Shown here: positions 36,991 through 45,407 of the stretch, one piece after another
Numbering within the stretch: the stretch's first letter is position 1
Layout: every line of letters starts with the position of its first letter
NCBI RefSeq assembly: GCF_010894405.1
Contig: NZ_JAAIYA010000002.1
Span: 372,001-436,000 of the forward strand
Source: Pyxidicoccus caerfyrddinensis
GTDB taxonomy: Bacteria; Myxococcota; Myxococcia; Myxococcales; Myxococcaceae
Direction of reading: 5' to 3'
Length of the DNA: 64,000 bases
Notes under the pieces: generated by a model
What the model saw: the letters and a program-made list of their open reading frames with translations, nothing else
Told to the model about the DNA's origin: nothing
Databases searched by the model: none
Program-made: the position numbers and the translations under genes

Positions 36991-38082
36991 TCATCCCTGC
37001 CGTTCCATGAGCAGGGCCGCCCGCTCCCCGCCTTCCGACGAGGACAGGACGATGCAGTGCCGTGACGGCGCGTAGCCGCGCTCGAAGGCCCGGGCCGCCA
37101 CGCACAGGCCAATGGCCCCTGACGCGCAGCCCGTCTCTCCGAAGCCAATGGCGGGAAACCAGGCAGCGGGTGTGTCCCAGGCCGGGCGCATCGCCTTCAT
37201 CCGGACTCGCAGCGAGCCCCACTCCGAGGCCCGGTTCTCCTCGCCCGTGTGGTCGCTGATCAGCGTCGGTGCCGCGGAAGCTGGCTCCAGAAAGGGGAGG
37301 AGTTGCTCCACGCAACTCGCGAGTGCCTGCCCGTTCCATTGCGTGGCGGCTGTTGCCGAGGCAATGGCCAGCCGTCGGAGGATGACCTTCGGCCCTGACC
37401 CCTTCGAAGCCCCGCTGATGGCCGGGTCCGGGCGCAGGAGAACCGCGACGCCCGCCTCTCCCGGGGTGAATCCCACCGGATGGTCCCGGGTCTTGAGCCG
37501 GCCCTCCATCAGCAGTCCCTCGCGCACCACCGGGTCCAGCAGGCTGTCGACGGCGACCACCAGGCACGAGCCCTGGCGCCTCCGCTCCAGTTCCTTCATG
37601 GCTGCCTCCAGCGCTCGGGCGAACGCGGTGTGGCCCCCGCTGAAGAAGCGCCAGTTCGCCTTCGGGTGGGTAAGCCCCAGGGTCTGGAGTGTCATGGCGA
37701 GGACACAGCGGCCGAGGGCGTCGGTGCGCTTCTTGGGAACGCCCGCGACCTCTGGCTCGACGGGAAGCTCCAGGTCGACCGGGTCTGGAAGGGCCAGGTA
37801 GACGCGGGTCTCCGGCTCCAGCGCCGGGGCACTCATGCCGCAGCAGAGGTCCACCAGGGTCTCATGAAGGATGGCTACGAGTCGGCCGATGCCGGAGAAG
37901 CCAAACGTCGACGATGGGATGGCGCACGCATCCAGCGGGTGTGCCTCATTGCTGTCCGCCGCGAAGTAGTCCGCATCGAGCGAGGCCCCTGCCAGGCGTA
38001 TTCCCGCTCGGAACGCGGCACAGGCCGTGACAACAGGGCCCAGGCACGAGCTCATGCCCATGGCCATGACATGCGCATCCAT
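36991..38082 (-). CDS. Catalytically degraded beta-ketoacyl synthase-like protein
   Basis: A 363-residue thiolase-fold protein. The two halves of a ketosynthase can be traced: VVTACAAFRAGIRLAG, then WRFFSGGHTAFARALEAAM where the active-site Cys loop (TACSSG) should be, then LISDHTGEENRASEW where the HGTGT loop should be, and FGETGCASGAIGLCVAA where GHTxxASG is expected. The nucleophile Cys is replaced by Gly and the last His by Glu, so it cannot act as a normal ketosynthase. It opens the toxin cassette. Start is ATG 38082 (GGGGGAG six bases before); a GTG at 38085 is the alternative. KAS-like genes are, as I recall, found beside type VI effectors, where they may act as adaptors. Confidence 0.66.
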   Translation of the reverse strand: MDAHVMAMGMSSCLGPVVTACAAFRAGIRLAGASLDADYFAADSNEAHPLDACAIPSSTFGFSGIGRLVAILHETLVDLCCGMSAPALEPETRVYLALPDPVDLELPVEPEVAGVPKKRTDALGRCVLAMTLQTLGLTHPKANWRFFSGGHTAFARALEAAMKELERRRQGSCLVVAVDSLLDPVVREGLLMEGRLKTRDHPVGFTPGEAGVAVLLRPDPAISGASKGSGPKVILRRLAIASATAATQWNGQALASCVEQLLPFLEPASAAPTLISDHTGEENRASEWGSLRVRMKAMRPAWDTPAAWFPAIGFGETGCASGAIGLCVAARAFERGYAPSRHCIVLSSSEGGERAALLMERQG

Positions 38083-38172
38083 CACATGCTCCCCCCGAGC
38101 GTGACTCCATGGGGGCCATGCTCGAGGACGTATGTTAATTCAAGACCGGAGCGCTGGTGGGATGGTGGATGA

Positions 38173-38979
38173 ATGAGTTCGATGTGGGTCCTCGACACGC
38201 CTCCGCCCGCCGCGGATGCGCGGATTCCCTATGCTTTGCTGGAGCACCAGTTCGGTGACTTGAGGCTGCCCACCGGTCCGGGGCCGCATCCGGTGGTGGT
38301 CGTCATCCACGGCGGCTTCTGGCGCGCGAAGTATGACCTTGAGCACATCGGCCACCTCTGCGCGGAGCTGACCCGACAGGGCTTCGCCACGTGGAGCCTG
38401 GAGTTCCGCCGCGTAGGCCATGAAGGCGGCGGCTGGCCGGGGACGCTGGAGGACGTGGCGCTCGGCACGGACTTCCTGCGCACGCTGGCGTGCTCCCACC
38501 CCCTGGACCTTTCTCGCGTGGTGGCGATGGGGCACTCGGCGGGCGGGCACCTGGCCATGTGGCTCGGCGCGCGTCAGCGGCTGCCCGCGGGCGGACCGCT
38601 CCACCGCGTGGACCCGTTGCCCCTGCGCGGGGTGGTGTCCCTGGCGGGCGCCATGGACCTGGAGCGCGTCTTCGAGTTGCGGCTCAGCGAAGGCATCGTG
38701 GAAGAGTTCCTCGGTGGCTCGCCTGCCCGGGTGCCCGAGCGCTACCGCCTGGCGTCACCCGCGGCGCTCCAGCCGCTCGGATTGCCGCAGGTGCTCGTGC
38801 ATGGCACGGAGGACGACACCGTGCCCGTGTCCATGAGCGAGGCCTTCCACGCGCGCGGCCGCGAATTGGGAGACCCCGTGCGCCTCGTCGTGCTCCCGGG
38901 CGCCGGACACTTCGAGGTCATCGACCCGCGCTCGCGCGAGTGGCCGCAGGTGGTGGAGGCGGTGCGCTCGCTGCTGTGA
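38173..38979 (+). CDS. Alpha/beta hydrolase, possible kynurenine formamidase
   Basis: A 268-residue alpha/beta hydrolase. HPVVVVIHGGFWRAKYD has the HGG(F/Y)W oxyanion motif of the kynurenine formamidase/HSL-like group, GHSAGGHLAMWLG holds the nucleophile Ser, HGTEDDTVPV the acid and PGAGHFEVID the His. Such enzymes hydrolyse N-formylkynurenine, and a kynurenine catabolic operon lies 3 kb away on the other strand, so this is a reasonable candidate for the missing second step. Other esterase activities fit equally well. It is divergent from the toxin cassette by 90 bp and followed by a separate lipoprotein gene. Confidence 0.8.
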   Translation: MSSMWVLDTPPPAADARIPYALLEHQFGDLRLPTGPGPHPVVVVIHGGFWRAKYDLEHIGHLCAELTRQGFATWSLEFRRVGHEGGGWPGTLEDVALGTDFLRTLACSHPLDLSRVVAMGHSAGGHLAMWLGARQRLPAGGPLHRVDPLPLRGVVSLAGAMDLERVFELRLSEGIVEEFLGGSPARVPERYRLASPAALQPLGLPQVLVHGTEDDTVPVSMSEAFHARGRELGDPVRLVVLPGAGHFEVIDPRSREWPQVVEAVRSLL

Positions 38980-39060
38980 GGCCGGTGCTCCTCTTGCCGT
39001 GGACCCGCCGTGTCCCCACTTTCCACGCGGCGGGAAGGCCGGGCGGGAGTGGTGCGGGTC

Positions 39061-40404
39061 ATGAGCAGATGGTGGACGGGGGCGGTGGGGCTGGCGCTGG
39101 GCGTGTGCACGGCGCTGGGGTGTGGCGCAGTCGACGAAGCGCGGGAGCCCGTACAGGACGAAGCGCCCCCGCCAGCGCCCATGCCAGTGGCGCAGCAGGA
39201 CCCCCGACCCGATGTCGTCCCGGCCCCTCCATCAGGCAGCTGGCGCTCCGGTGACCCGTTGTGGTCGGTGCAGGTGTCGCTGCCTGGAGCGCAGGACGTG
39301 GTGGGCCTGGCCTCGGATGGCGCGGGAGGCTTCATCCTGCTCGCGAGGACGCATGTCGTGAGCGACGCGGGCTACACCGGCGTCGGCAACCTGGTGCTCA
39401 CCCGCTACGAAGCGATGGGCATGCAGCTCTGGTCCCGCACCCTCATCGTCACGCCGGGCCCGAGCGGCACCAACCTGCCCCAGTCCTCCGCGCTCGCGGT
39501 GTCGCGCACGGGGGACATCTTCGTGGCCCTCCAGGTCTGGGGTGGCGGCACGCTCCTGTTGGGAGACAGCCCACCTGCCGGTGACCGCTTCATCGCGAAG
39601 TTTTCGGCGGATGGCACGGTCCGCTGGGCCCGGGACGGAGAGGCGTCGGCGCTGGCCGCGGACGGCGAGGGCGGCGTGGTGGCGGTGACACAGCGGGGCG
39701 CCGTGAGTTGCTACGACGCCCAGGGCGCGCGGCAGTGGACCTGGACGTCCCCGGAGGCCTCGCGCGTCTTCACCACGGTAGCGGTGGACCCCGAGGGCAA
39801 CATCGTGGCGGCGGGACACGAGCTCGTCGACATGTCCTACGGCGCGGGCTTCATCCTGGGCCTGTCTCCTTCCGGCGCGGAGCGCTGGTGGAGTACCACG
39901 CCTCCGGAGGCGGGCTGGGCGAACTTCTCGGACCTGGCCATCCTGCCGGATGGCGTCCTGCTCCTGACCGGCACCGTCAAACAGAGCTTCCTGTGGGGGA
40001 ACTACCGGGTGAACCGGGCCTGTGCCACCGGCGCTCCCTGCACCCCCGCCACGACGCTCCTCGCCGCGGATGCCCGGGGCCAGCCGCTATGGGCCGAGGA
40101 GCTGGAGGGCTACGCCATCAGCCCCCGTCTCGCGGTGTCTCCGGATGGCGATGCGCTGGTGTTCTGGGAGTCGTCATGCAACTCGCGGGTGATGCGGCTC
40201 TCACCCGCGGGCGAGGTGCGCTGGCGCTTCGAGGACCTCAGTGGCCCGTGCACCCAGGACATGCTCCTCCCGCGCGACATCGAGTTCCTGAGAGATGGCA
40301 CCCTCGTCCGCGCCGGCGTGTTCCGGGGCCCGCGCACCTTCAGCGGCGGCGCGAGCTTCATCGCGGACGAGGGGGACCTCTACCTCCAGCGGCTGAATCC
40401 CTGA
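39061..40404 (+). CDS. Lipoprotein with beta-propeller-like repeats
   Basis: A 447-residue lipoprotein: MSRWWTGAVGLALGVCTALGCG has the lipobox Cys at 21 (ALGC). A Pro-rich linker (30-60) follows, then recurring blades with patterns such as GGFILLARTHV, GDIFVALQVWGGG, GGVVAVTQRGAV and GNIVAAGHEL, i.e. a PQQ/YVTN-like beta-propeller of the type common in myxobacterial surface proteins. Start at 39061 was chosen for the signal; an in-frame GTG/ATG upstream would displace it. No enzymatic residues are evident. It converges with the gene at 40447. Confidence 0.77.
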   Translation: MSRWWTGAVGLALGVCTALGCGAVDEAREPVQDEAPPPAPMPVAQQDPRPDVVPAPPSGSWRSGDPLWSVQVSLPGAQDVVGLASDGAGGFILLARTHVVSDAGYTGVGNLVLTRYEAMGMQLWSRTLIVTPGPSGTNLPQSSALAVSRTGDIFVALQVWGGGTLLLGDSPPAGDRFIAKFSADGTVRWARDGEASALAADGEGGVVAVTQRGAVSCYDAQGARQWTWTSPEASRVFTTVAVDPEGNIVAAGHELVDMSYGAGFILGLSPSGAERWWSTTPPEAGWANFSDLAILPDGVLLLTGTVKQSFLWGNYRVNRACATGAPCTPATTLLAADARGQPLWAEELEGYAISPRLAVSPDGDALVFWESSCNSRVMRLSPAGEVRWRFEDLSGPCTQDMLLPRDIEFLRDGTLVRAGVFRGPRTFSGGASFIADEGDLYLQRLNP

Positions 40405-40446
40405 CACGGCCCGGGCATGCCGCGGAGGCCCCCGGCAACGGCGGCC

Positions 40447-41934
40447 TCAGCGTCGCAGCAGCTCATTGCCAATGGTCCGCTGGGCCGCGAGCGTCTGGGG
40501 AATCGCGGTGGGGCTCTCCATGCTCCACATGCCGAAATTGAGGAGCCCCACGATGCGCGGGTCGGTGCGCGCCAGGTCGTAGTACTCCCAGTTCGCCCGG
40601 GCGAGCGCCGCATCCGTGGTGAAGGTGTTGACGCGGTACGACTGCGGTATCAGCCAGAGCTTCTGATTCGGAGCCAGGGTGGAGCGCAGCGTGTTGAGGT
40701 GGCTCACCACCTCCGACAGCGGGCCGTAATGGTCGAAGCCCACCCAGTCCGCCCGTGCCGGAGTCACGAGGGAGGGAGACAGTGACGGCACTGCGTGGAC
40801 CACCATCACCGGGATGGATGGGAAGGTGTCCTTGATGGTGTTCACACACGTCGTGAGGTCCTGCACGGACACGCCATTCCAGTACGGCTCGTCGATGACG
40901 TAGAAGCCGCCCACGCTTCCCAGGTACGGGTTGATGGCGCTGACGAGGGCACCCCAGGCCTGCGGATAATCCAGGCGCAGCGCCGAGCCGTTGAAGAACT
41001 GCCAGCGCGTCTCCAGGAGGCACTTCACGCCGCGCGCGGCGCACACCGCGAGGTCCTCGGGGCGCTGGACGAAGTTGAGGTTGGTGTGGGCCGTCACCTC
41101 GTCCAGGTGGGATCCATATGCGCCGGACTGGGCCCAGTAGTAGCCGTAGTGCTTCAGGTGCTCCACGACGGGAGACACCACCACGTCATCGAAGCGGGTC
41201 ACCTGGCCCGCGTCCACGTAGGCGCCCAGGTACAGGTACGCCGAGCCGGGAAGGGCGCTGGGGCCATTCAGGGGCGCGGAGAAGGACGTGCCGTTGACGG
41301 TGCCGAGCACCTGTCCATCTCGCACGGCCAGGCTCACCACGTACCGGTTCGCCGCGGGCACGCTCCCGGGCGTCACCGTCACCTGCACGCCGTTGTCGTA
41401 GACCGCCAGTCCCCCGTTGGAGCGGACAAGGAAGCCGAAGTCGAGGTCCGCGTTGGACACGAAGCCGCTGGAGGCGGACGACGCGCTGAGCATGACGGAC
41501 GCCCAGTTGGAGCTGTCGCGAGCGTCCTCGACGACGGGCTCGGTCACGAAGGACAGTCGGAAGGCCCCCGAGGCGTCCCGGGAGAAGGACTTGTCCATGC
41601 GCAGCGCCGACGTGGACGCATGGAACGACAGCGTGTCCGGGTGCCAGATGTGGTTGACCTGGGCCCACCAGATGCTCGGAGGTGGCGCGGGGTACCAGAG
41701 GCCGGGGACTCGCGTGTACGTCGCCGGTGCCAGCGTGCCGGACTGCCGGGCCGCCAGGTTGTCGTTGAGGCCCGTGTTGTTCGCGTTGTTGGCGCCGTTG
41801 AAGGAGTCCCGGAAGGACTCGACGGGAACCACCGCCTGACCTTGTGACGTCAGCGCATCAGGTCCGGGTTCCGAAGCCGTGGCGCCACAACCGCACAGCA
41901 GGAGCGCCAGCCAGCGAAGTCTCGACAGGTGCAT
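40447..41934 (-). CDS. Lipoprotein with lectin-like and glycoside-hydrolase-like domains
   Basis: A 495-residue predicted lipoprotein: MHLSRLRWLALLLCGCGA, lipobox LLCGC. Residues about 38-235 look like a concanavalin/laminin-G type beta-sandwich (FRDSFNGANNANNTG, FGFLVRSNGGLAVYDNGVQ, GSAYLYLGAYVDAG). The second half resembles a TIM-barrel glycoside hydrolase with GYYWAQSGAYG, GGFYVIDEPYWNG (a candidate acid/base Glu in DEP) and GLLNFGMWSMES. Substrate and exact family are not identified. It is likely an outer-surface carbohydrate-active protein. Confidence 0.7.
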   Translation of the reverse strand: MHLSRLRWLALLLCGCGATASEPGPDALTSQGQAVVPVESFRDSFNGANNANNTGLNDNLAARQSGTLAPATYTRVPGLWYPAPPPSIWWAQVNHIWHPDTLSFHASTSALRMDKSFSRDASGAFRLSFVTEPVVEDARDSSNWASVMLSASSASSGFVSNADLDFGFLVRSNGGLAVYDNGVQVTVTPGSVPAANRYVVSLAVRDGQVLGTVNGTSFSAPLNGPSALPGSAYLYLGAYVDAGQVTRFDDVVVSPVVEHLKHYGYYWAQSGAYGSHLDEVTAHTNLNFVQRPEDLAVCAARGVKCLLETRWQFFNGSALRLDYPQAWGALVSAINPYLGSVGGFYVIDEPYWNGVSVQDLTTCVNTIKDTFPSIPVMVVHAVPSLSPSLVTPARADWVGFDHYGPLSEVVSHLNTLRSTLAPNQKLWLIPQSYRVNTFTTDAALARANWEYYDLARTDPRIVGLLNFGMWSMESPTAIPQTLAAQRTIGNELLRR

Positions 41935-42024
41935 CGCTACCTCCGAGGAGGGCAGCCTTCATGGCTGCCACCCTCCCGGAGACTGACCGAACTACTGCGC
42001 CGGCCCAACCAATCCCTGCGTCAC

Positions 42025-42762
42025 TCAGAACCCGCGCGCCGCCCCGCCATCCACCGCAATCGACTGGCCGGTGATGTACGAGGCCTGCTCGGACGACAGG
42101 AACGCCGCCAGCGCGGCCAGCTCCTCCGGACGTCCCAGCCGCCGCGCGGGAATCTGCGGCGCCACCTTCTCGTCCGTGAGCCCCAGTTGCGTCATCCGCT
42201 CCGTCGCGTGGAAGCCCGGCAGCACCGCGTTGAGCGTGACGCCGTGCTGCGCCACCTCGTTGCTCACCGACTTCACCAGCCCCAGCAGGCCCGCGCGCAG
42301 GCCGTTGGAGATGGTGAGGTTCGGCATCGCCTCGCGCGCGGCCAGCGACGTCACCAGGACGATGCGGCCCCACTTGCGCTCCTTCATGCCGGGCAGCGCC
42401 GCCTGGATGCCGTCCACCGCCGCCATCCACAGGCTCTGGAAGCCGAGCTGCCACTGCTCCGCCGACAGCGACTCGAAGCCGCCCGCCGGAGGCCCACCCG
42501 TGTTCACCACCAGCACGTCCACGCCGCCCAGCTTCGCGACAGTCTCTTCCACCAGCCGCTTCGCCGCCCCGGGCTGCGTCAAGTCACACGGCACCGCCAG
42601 CGCCGCGCCCAGCTCCTTCGCGGCCTTCTCCAGCTTGTCCCCGCCGCGCGAGCAGATGGCCACCGTGGCGCCTTCCTTCACCAGCGCCTGGGCAATCGCG
42701 TAGCCGAGGCCCGCGGACGCGCCCATCACCAGCGCGCGCCTACCCTTGAGTCCGAAATCCAT
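42025..42762 (-). CDS. Divergent short-chain dehydrogenase/reductase lacking YxxxK
   Basis: A 245-residue SDR. The cofactor motif is intact (ALVMGASAGLGYAIA) and NTGGPPAGG replaces the usual NNAG. The catalytic region reads VTSLAAREAMPNLTISNGLRAGLLGLVKS: Ser is present, but the Tyr and Lys of YxxxK are replaced in the SNxxRA pattern seen in a subset of SDRs annotated as ketoacyl-ACP reductases. The C-terminus GQSIAVDGGAARGF is normal. It overlaps the kmo gene by 23 bp as the last gene of the kynurenine operon, so it probably acts in, or is made with, that pathway; its reaction is unknown. Confidence 0.8.
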   Translation of the reverse strand: MDFGLKGRRALVMGASAGLGYAIAQALVKEGATVAICSRGGDKLEKAAKELGAALAVPCDLTQPGAAKRLVEETVAKLGGVDVLVVNTGGPPAGGFESLSAEQWQLGFQSLWMAAVDGIQAALPGMKERKWGRIVLVTSLAAREAMPNLTISNGLRAGLLGLVKSVSNEVAQHGVTLNAVLPGFHATERMTQLGLTDEKVAPQIPARRLGRPEELAALAAFLSSEQASYITGQSIAVDGGAARGF

Positions 42763-44140
42763 CCGCGTGCTCCTTCATGAAAGGCACCAGCCGGCCGCGG
42801 ATGAGCTGCCCCGCGCGCTCCAGATTCACATCCTCCGCCCGCGTCAGCCCCTCGGACAGCTCCGAGACGATGCCACCGGCAATCGCCCCCACCTCGTAAG
42901 CGAGCCGGTACGGCACGCGGCTGAAGCTCACCATCGTGTAGCGGCTGACGAACTCGCCAGGGAAGGCATTGAGCAGCACCTTCTCCACCGCCTTCTCCAG
43001 CAGGAAGCGCGGGCTGCCGGTGCTGTCGCGCATCTCGATGAAGTTCTCCACCGCCATGTCCGCGATGGCGTCCGCGTTCGTCTTCCGCAGCCGCTCGAAG
43101 TCCGCGAACACGTCCTCCCACTGTCCGCGCTTGTCGAGCAGCCCGTCCAGCACCACGCAGTCCTCGAAGCCGCAGTTCATCCCCTGTCCGAAGAAGGGGA
43201 CGATGGCGTGCGCCGCGTCGCCCAGCACCAGCGCCTGCCCGCCCACTCGCCACGGTGCGCACTTCACCGTCACCATGCTGCCCGTGGGCCGCGAGAAGAA
43301 CGCGTCCACCAGGTCCGGAATCATCTTCTTCGCGTCCGGGAACTGCTCCTCGAAGAACGCCTCCAGCCGCGCGGGCGTGTCGAGCGTCTCGAAGCTCACC
43401 GCGCCGCCCTTCCACGGGAGGAACAGCGTGCACGTGAAGCTGCCGTCCTCGTTGGGCAGGGCAATCAGCATGTACGTGCCGCGTGGCCAGATGTGCAGCG
43501 CGTGCTTCTCCATCTGGAACGCGCCGCCCAGGCCCGCCGGAATCGTCAGCTCCTTGTACCCGTGGCCGAGCTGCTCGTTCGATGCGTGGAAGCCCGGCAC
43601 CCGGTCCAGCTCCTGCCGCACCGCAGAGCCCGAGCCGTCCGTGCCGAACAGCACGCGGCCCTCCTCGCGGCGCGTCTCGCCCGTGGCCTCGTCGTGCACC
43701 ATGAGCGCGCCCGTCTGGAAGTCCGCGTGGGTGACGCGCTGCTTGAAGCGGATGCGGACGCGGCCGGTGCCTTCCGCCTCCGTCATCAGGAACTTGTTCA
43801 GCCACGCGCGCGACAGCGAGTTGATGTGCTGCGAGTCGTCCTTGCCGTAGGGCTGGTACGTCAGCTCACCCTTCGCGGAATGAATCATCCTTCCGCGCAT
43901 GGGGATGGCGTGCTTCAGCGCCTCGGCCTCCAGCCCCACCTGCCGCAGCGCGTGCAGGCCGCGCGTGGAGATGGCGAGGTTGATGGAGCGCCCCGCGTCG
44001 ATGACCTCGCGGCGCATGTCCGGGCGGCGCTCCAGCACCTCCACGGTGTAGCCCCGGCGGGCGAGGTACATGGCGAGCAGCGAGCCGACGAGGCCCGCGC
44101 CCACCACGGTGACGGCTTCCTTCCGGTCAATCTCGGGCAT
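42740..44140 (-). CDS. kmo: Kynurenine 3-monooxygenase
   Basis: A 466-residue FAD monooxygenase that hydroxylates L-kynurenine to 3-hydroxykynurenine. Motifs: VTVVGAGLVGSLLAMYLAR (FAD Rossmann), EVLERRPDMRREVIDAGRSINLA, the DG motif LFGTDGSGSAVR, and GDAAHAIVPFFGQGMNCGFED. Length and the C-terminal helix region (FVSRYTMVSFSRVPYRLAYEVG) fit bacterial and mitochondrial Kmo; the C-terminus lacks an obvious membrane anchor. Start at 44140 overlaps the kynureninase stop by 14 bp. It is the second last gene of the operon. Confidence 0.92.
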   Translation of the reverse strand: MPEIDRKEAVTVVGAGLVGSLLAMYLARRGYTVEVLERRPDMRREVIDAGRSINLAISTRGLHALRQVGLEAEALKHAIPMRGRMIHSAKGELTYQPYGKDDSQHINSLSRAWLNKFLMTEAEGTGRVRIRFKQRVTHADFQTGALMVHDEATGETRREEGRVLFGTDGSGSAVRQELDRVPGFHASNEQLGHGYKELTIPAGLGGAFQMEKHALHIWPRGTYMLIALPNEDGSFTCTLFLPWKGGAVSFETLDTPARLEAFFEEQFPDAKKMIPDLVDAFFSRPTGSMVTVKCAPWRVGGQALVLGDAAHAIVPFFGQGMNCGFEDCVVLDGLLDKRGQWEDVFADFERLRKTNADAIADMAVENFIEMRDSTGSPRFLLEKAVEKVLLNAFPGEFVSRYTMVSFSRVPYRLAYEVGAIAGGIVSELSEGLTRAEDVNLERAGQLIRGRLVPFMKEHADGFRTQG

Positions 44141-45407
44141 GGCCTTCGAGCGTCCTCACGAAGCGGTACACGTCAGTGTAGTTGCAGTACAGCGGCGCGG
44201 GCGCCGCGCGGATGATGTCCGGCTTGCGGAAGTCGCAGACGATGCCCGCGTCCGCCAGCCGCTTCAGCATGCCCTGCGCCTCGCCCTTGAACCGCAGCGA
44301 GAGCTGCGCCCCGCGCTGCTTCACGTCGCGCGGCGTGGTGATGCGCACGAAGCCCGGGGGCAGCTTGTCGAGCAGGAACTCCAGGTAGCCGGTGAGCCGC
44401 TCGCTCTTGGCGCGCAGCGCCTCCATGCCGGCCTTGTCGAACAGCTCCAGCGACGCGCGCAGCGCCGCGAGCTGGAAGATGGGCGGGTTGGACAACTGCC
44501 ACCCCTCCGCGCCCGGCAGCGGGTCGAACGTCGGGCCCATCTGGAAGCGCGTCGTCTTGTCGTGCCCCCACCAGCCCTCGAAGCGGGGCAGGTCCTTCTC
44601 GTGAGCGTGGCGCTCGTGGACGAAGACGCCGCCCAGGGCGCCCGGCCCGCCGTTGAGGTACTTGTACGAGCACCACACCGCGAAGTCCGGTCCGTCGTCG
44701 TGCAGGGACACCTTGAGGTTGCCCGCGCCGTGCGCCAGGTCGAAGCCCACGAAGCAGCCCTTCGCGTGCGCCGCCTTCGTAATCGCCGCGATGTCGAACG
44801 CCTGACCGGTGAGGTAGTTCACCGTGCCCAGCAGCACCAGCGACACCTCGTGGCCGTGCTTCTCAATCGTCGCGAGGATGTCCTCGGTGCGCAGCGTCTC
44901 CTCGCCCGCGCGCGGCTTCAATTCGAGCACCGCCTCGCGCGCGTCGTACCCGTGGAAGCGCACCTGCGAGGCCACCGCGTACTGGTCCGACGGGAAGGCG
45001 CCGCCCTCGACGAGGATTTTGAAGCGCTCCTTCGTGGGCCGGTAGAAGGACACCATCATCAGGTGCAGGTTCACCGTGAGGGTGTTCATCACCACCACTT
45101 CCTGCGGCTTCGCGCCCACCAGCCGCGCGGCCAGGTCGGTGACGAGCTCGTGGTAGTGCAGCCACGGGTGGCGGCCCTCGTGGTGGCCCTCCACGCCCAG
45201 GCGGGCCCAGTCCTCCAGCTCCTCCTGGATGTAGCGCGCGGCGTTGCGCGGCTGGAGCCCCAGCGAGTTGCCCGCGAGGTAGACGACGGGCTTGCCGTCC
45301 GGGCCTTTGGGGAAGAGGAACTCGTCGCGGAAGGCGCGTAGGGGGTCCTCGGCGTCCAGCTTGCGCGCGAAGGCCTCGGTGTCCTCGAAGGGAAGCGGCG
45401 TCGTCAT
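44127..45407 (-). CDS. kynU: Kynureninase
   Basis: A 426-residue PLP enzyme cleaving 3-hydroxykynurenine to 3-hydroxyanthranilate and alanine. Characteristic segments are YLAGNSLGLQPRNAARY, VVMNTLTVNLHLMMVSF, the phosphate/substrate loop FDLAHGAGNL, and the PLP-Lys site WCSYKYLNGGPGALGGVFV. The start MTTPLPFEDTEAF at 45407 overlaps the ACMSD stop (ATGA); an upstream in-frame start is less likely. The neighbours give the steps before and after. Confidence 0.93.
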   Translation of the reverse strand: MTTPLPFEDTEAFARKLDAEDPLRAFRDEFLFPKGPDGKPVVYLAGNSLGLQPRNAARYIQEELEDWARLGVEGHHEGRHPWLHYHELVTDLAARLVGAKPQEVVVMNTLTVNLHLMMVSFYRPTKERFKILVEGGAFPSDQYAVASQVRFHGYDAREAVLELKPRAGEETLRTEDILATIEKHGHEVSLVLLGTVNYLTGQAFDIAAITKAAHAKGCFVGFDLAHGAGNLKVSLHDDGPDFAVWCSYKYLNGGPGALGGVFVHERHAHEKDLPRFEGWWGHDKTTRFQMGPTFDPLPGAEGWQLSNPPIFQLAALRASLELFDKAGMEALRAKSERLTGYLEFLLDKLPPGFVRITTPRDVKQRGAQLSLRFKGEAQGMLKRLADAGIVCDFRKPDIIRAAPAPLYCNYTDVYRFVRTLEGHARD

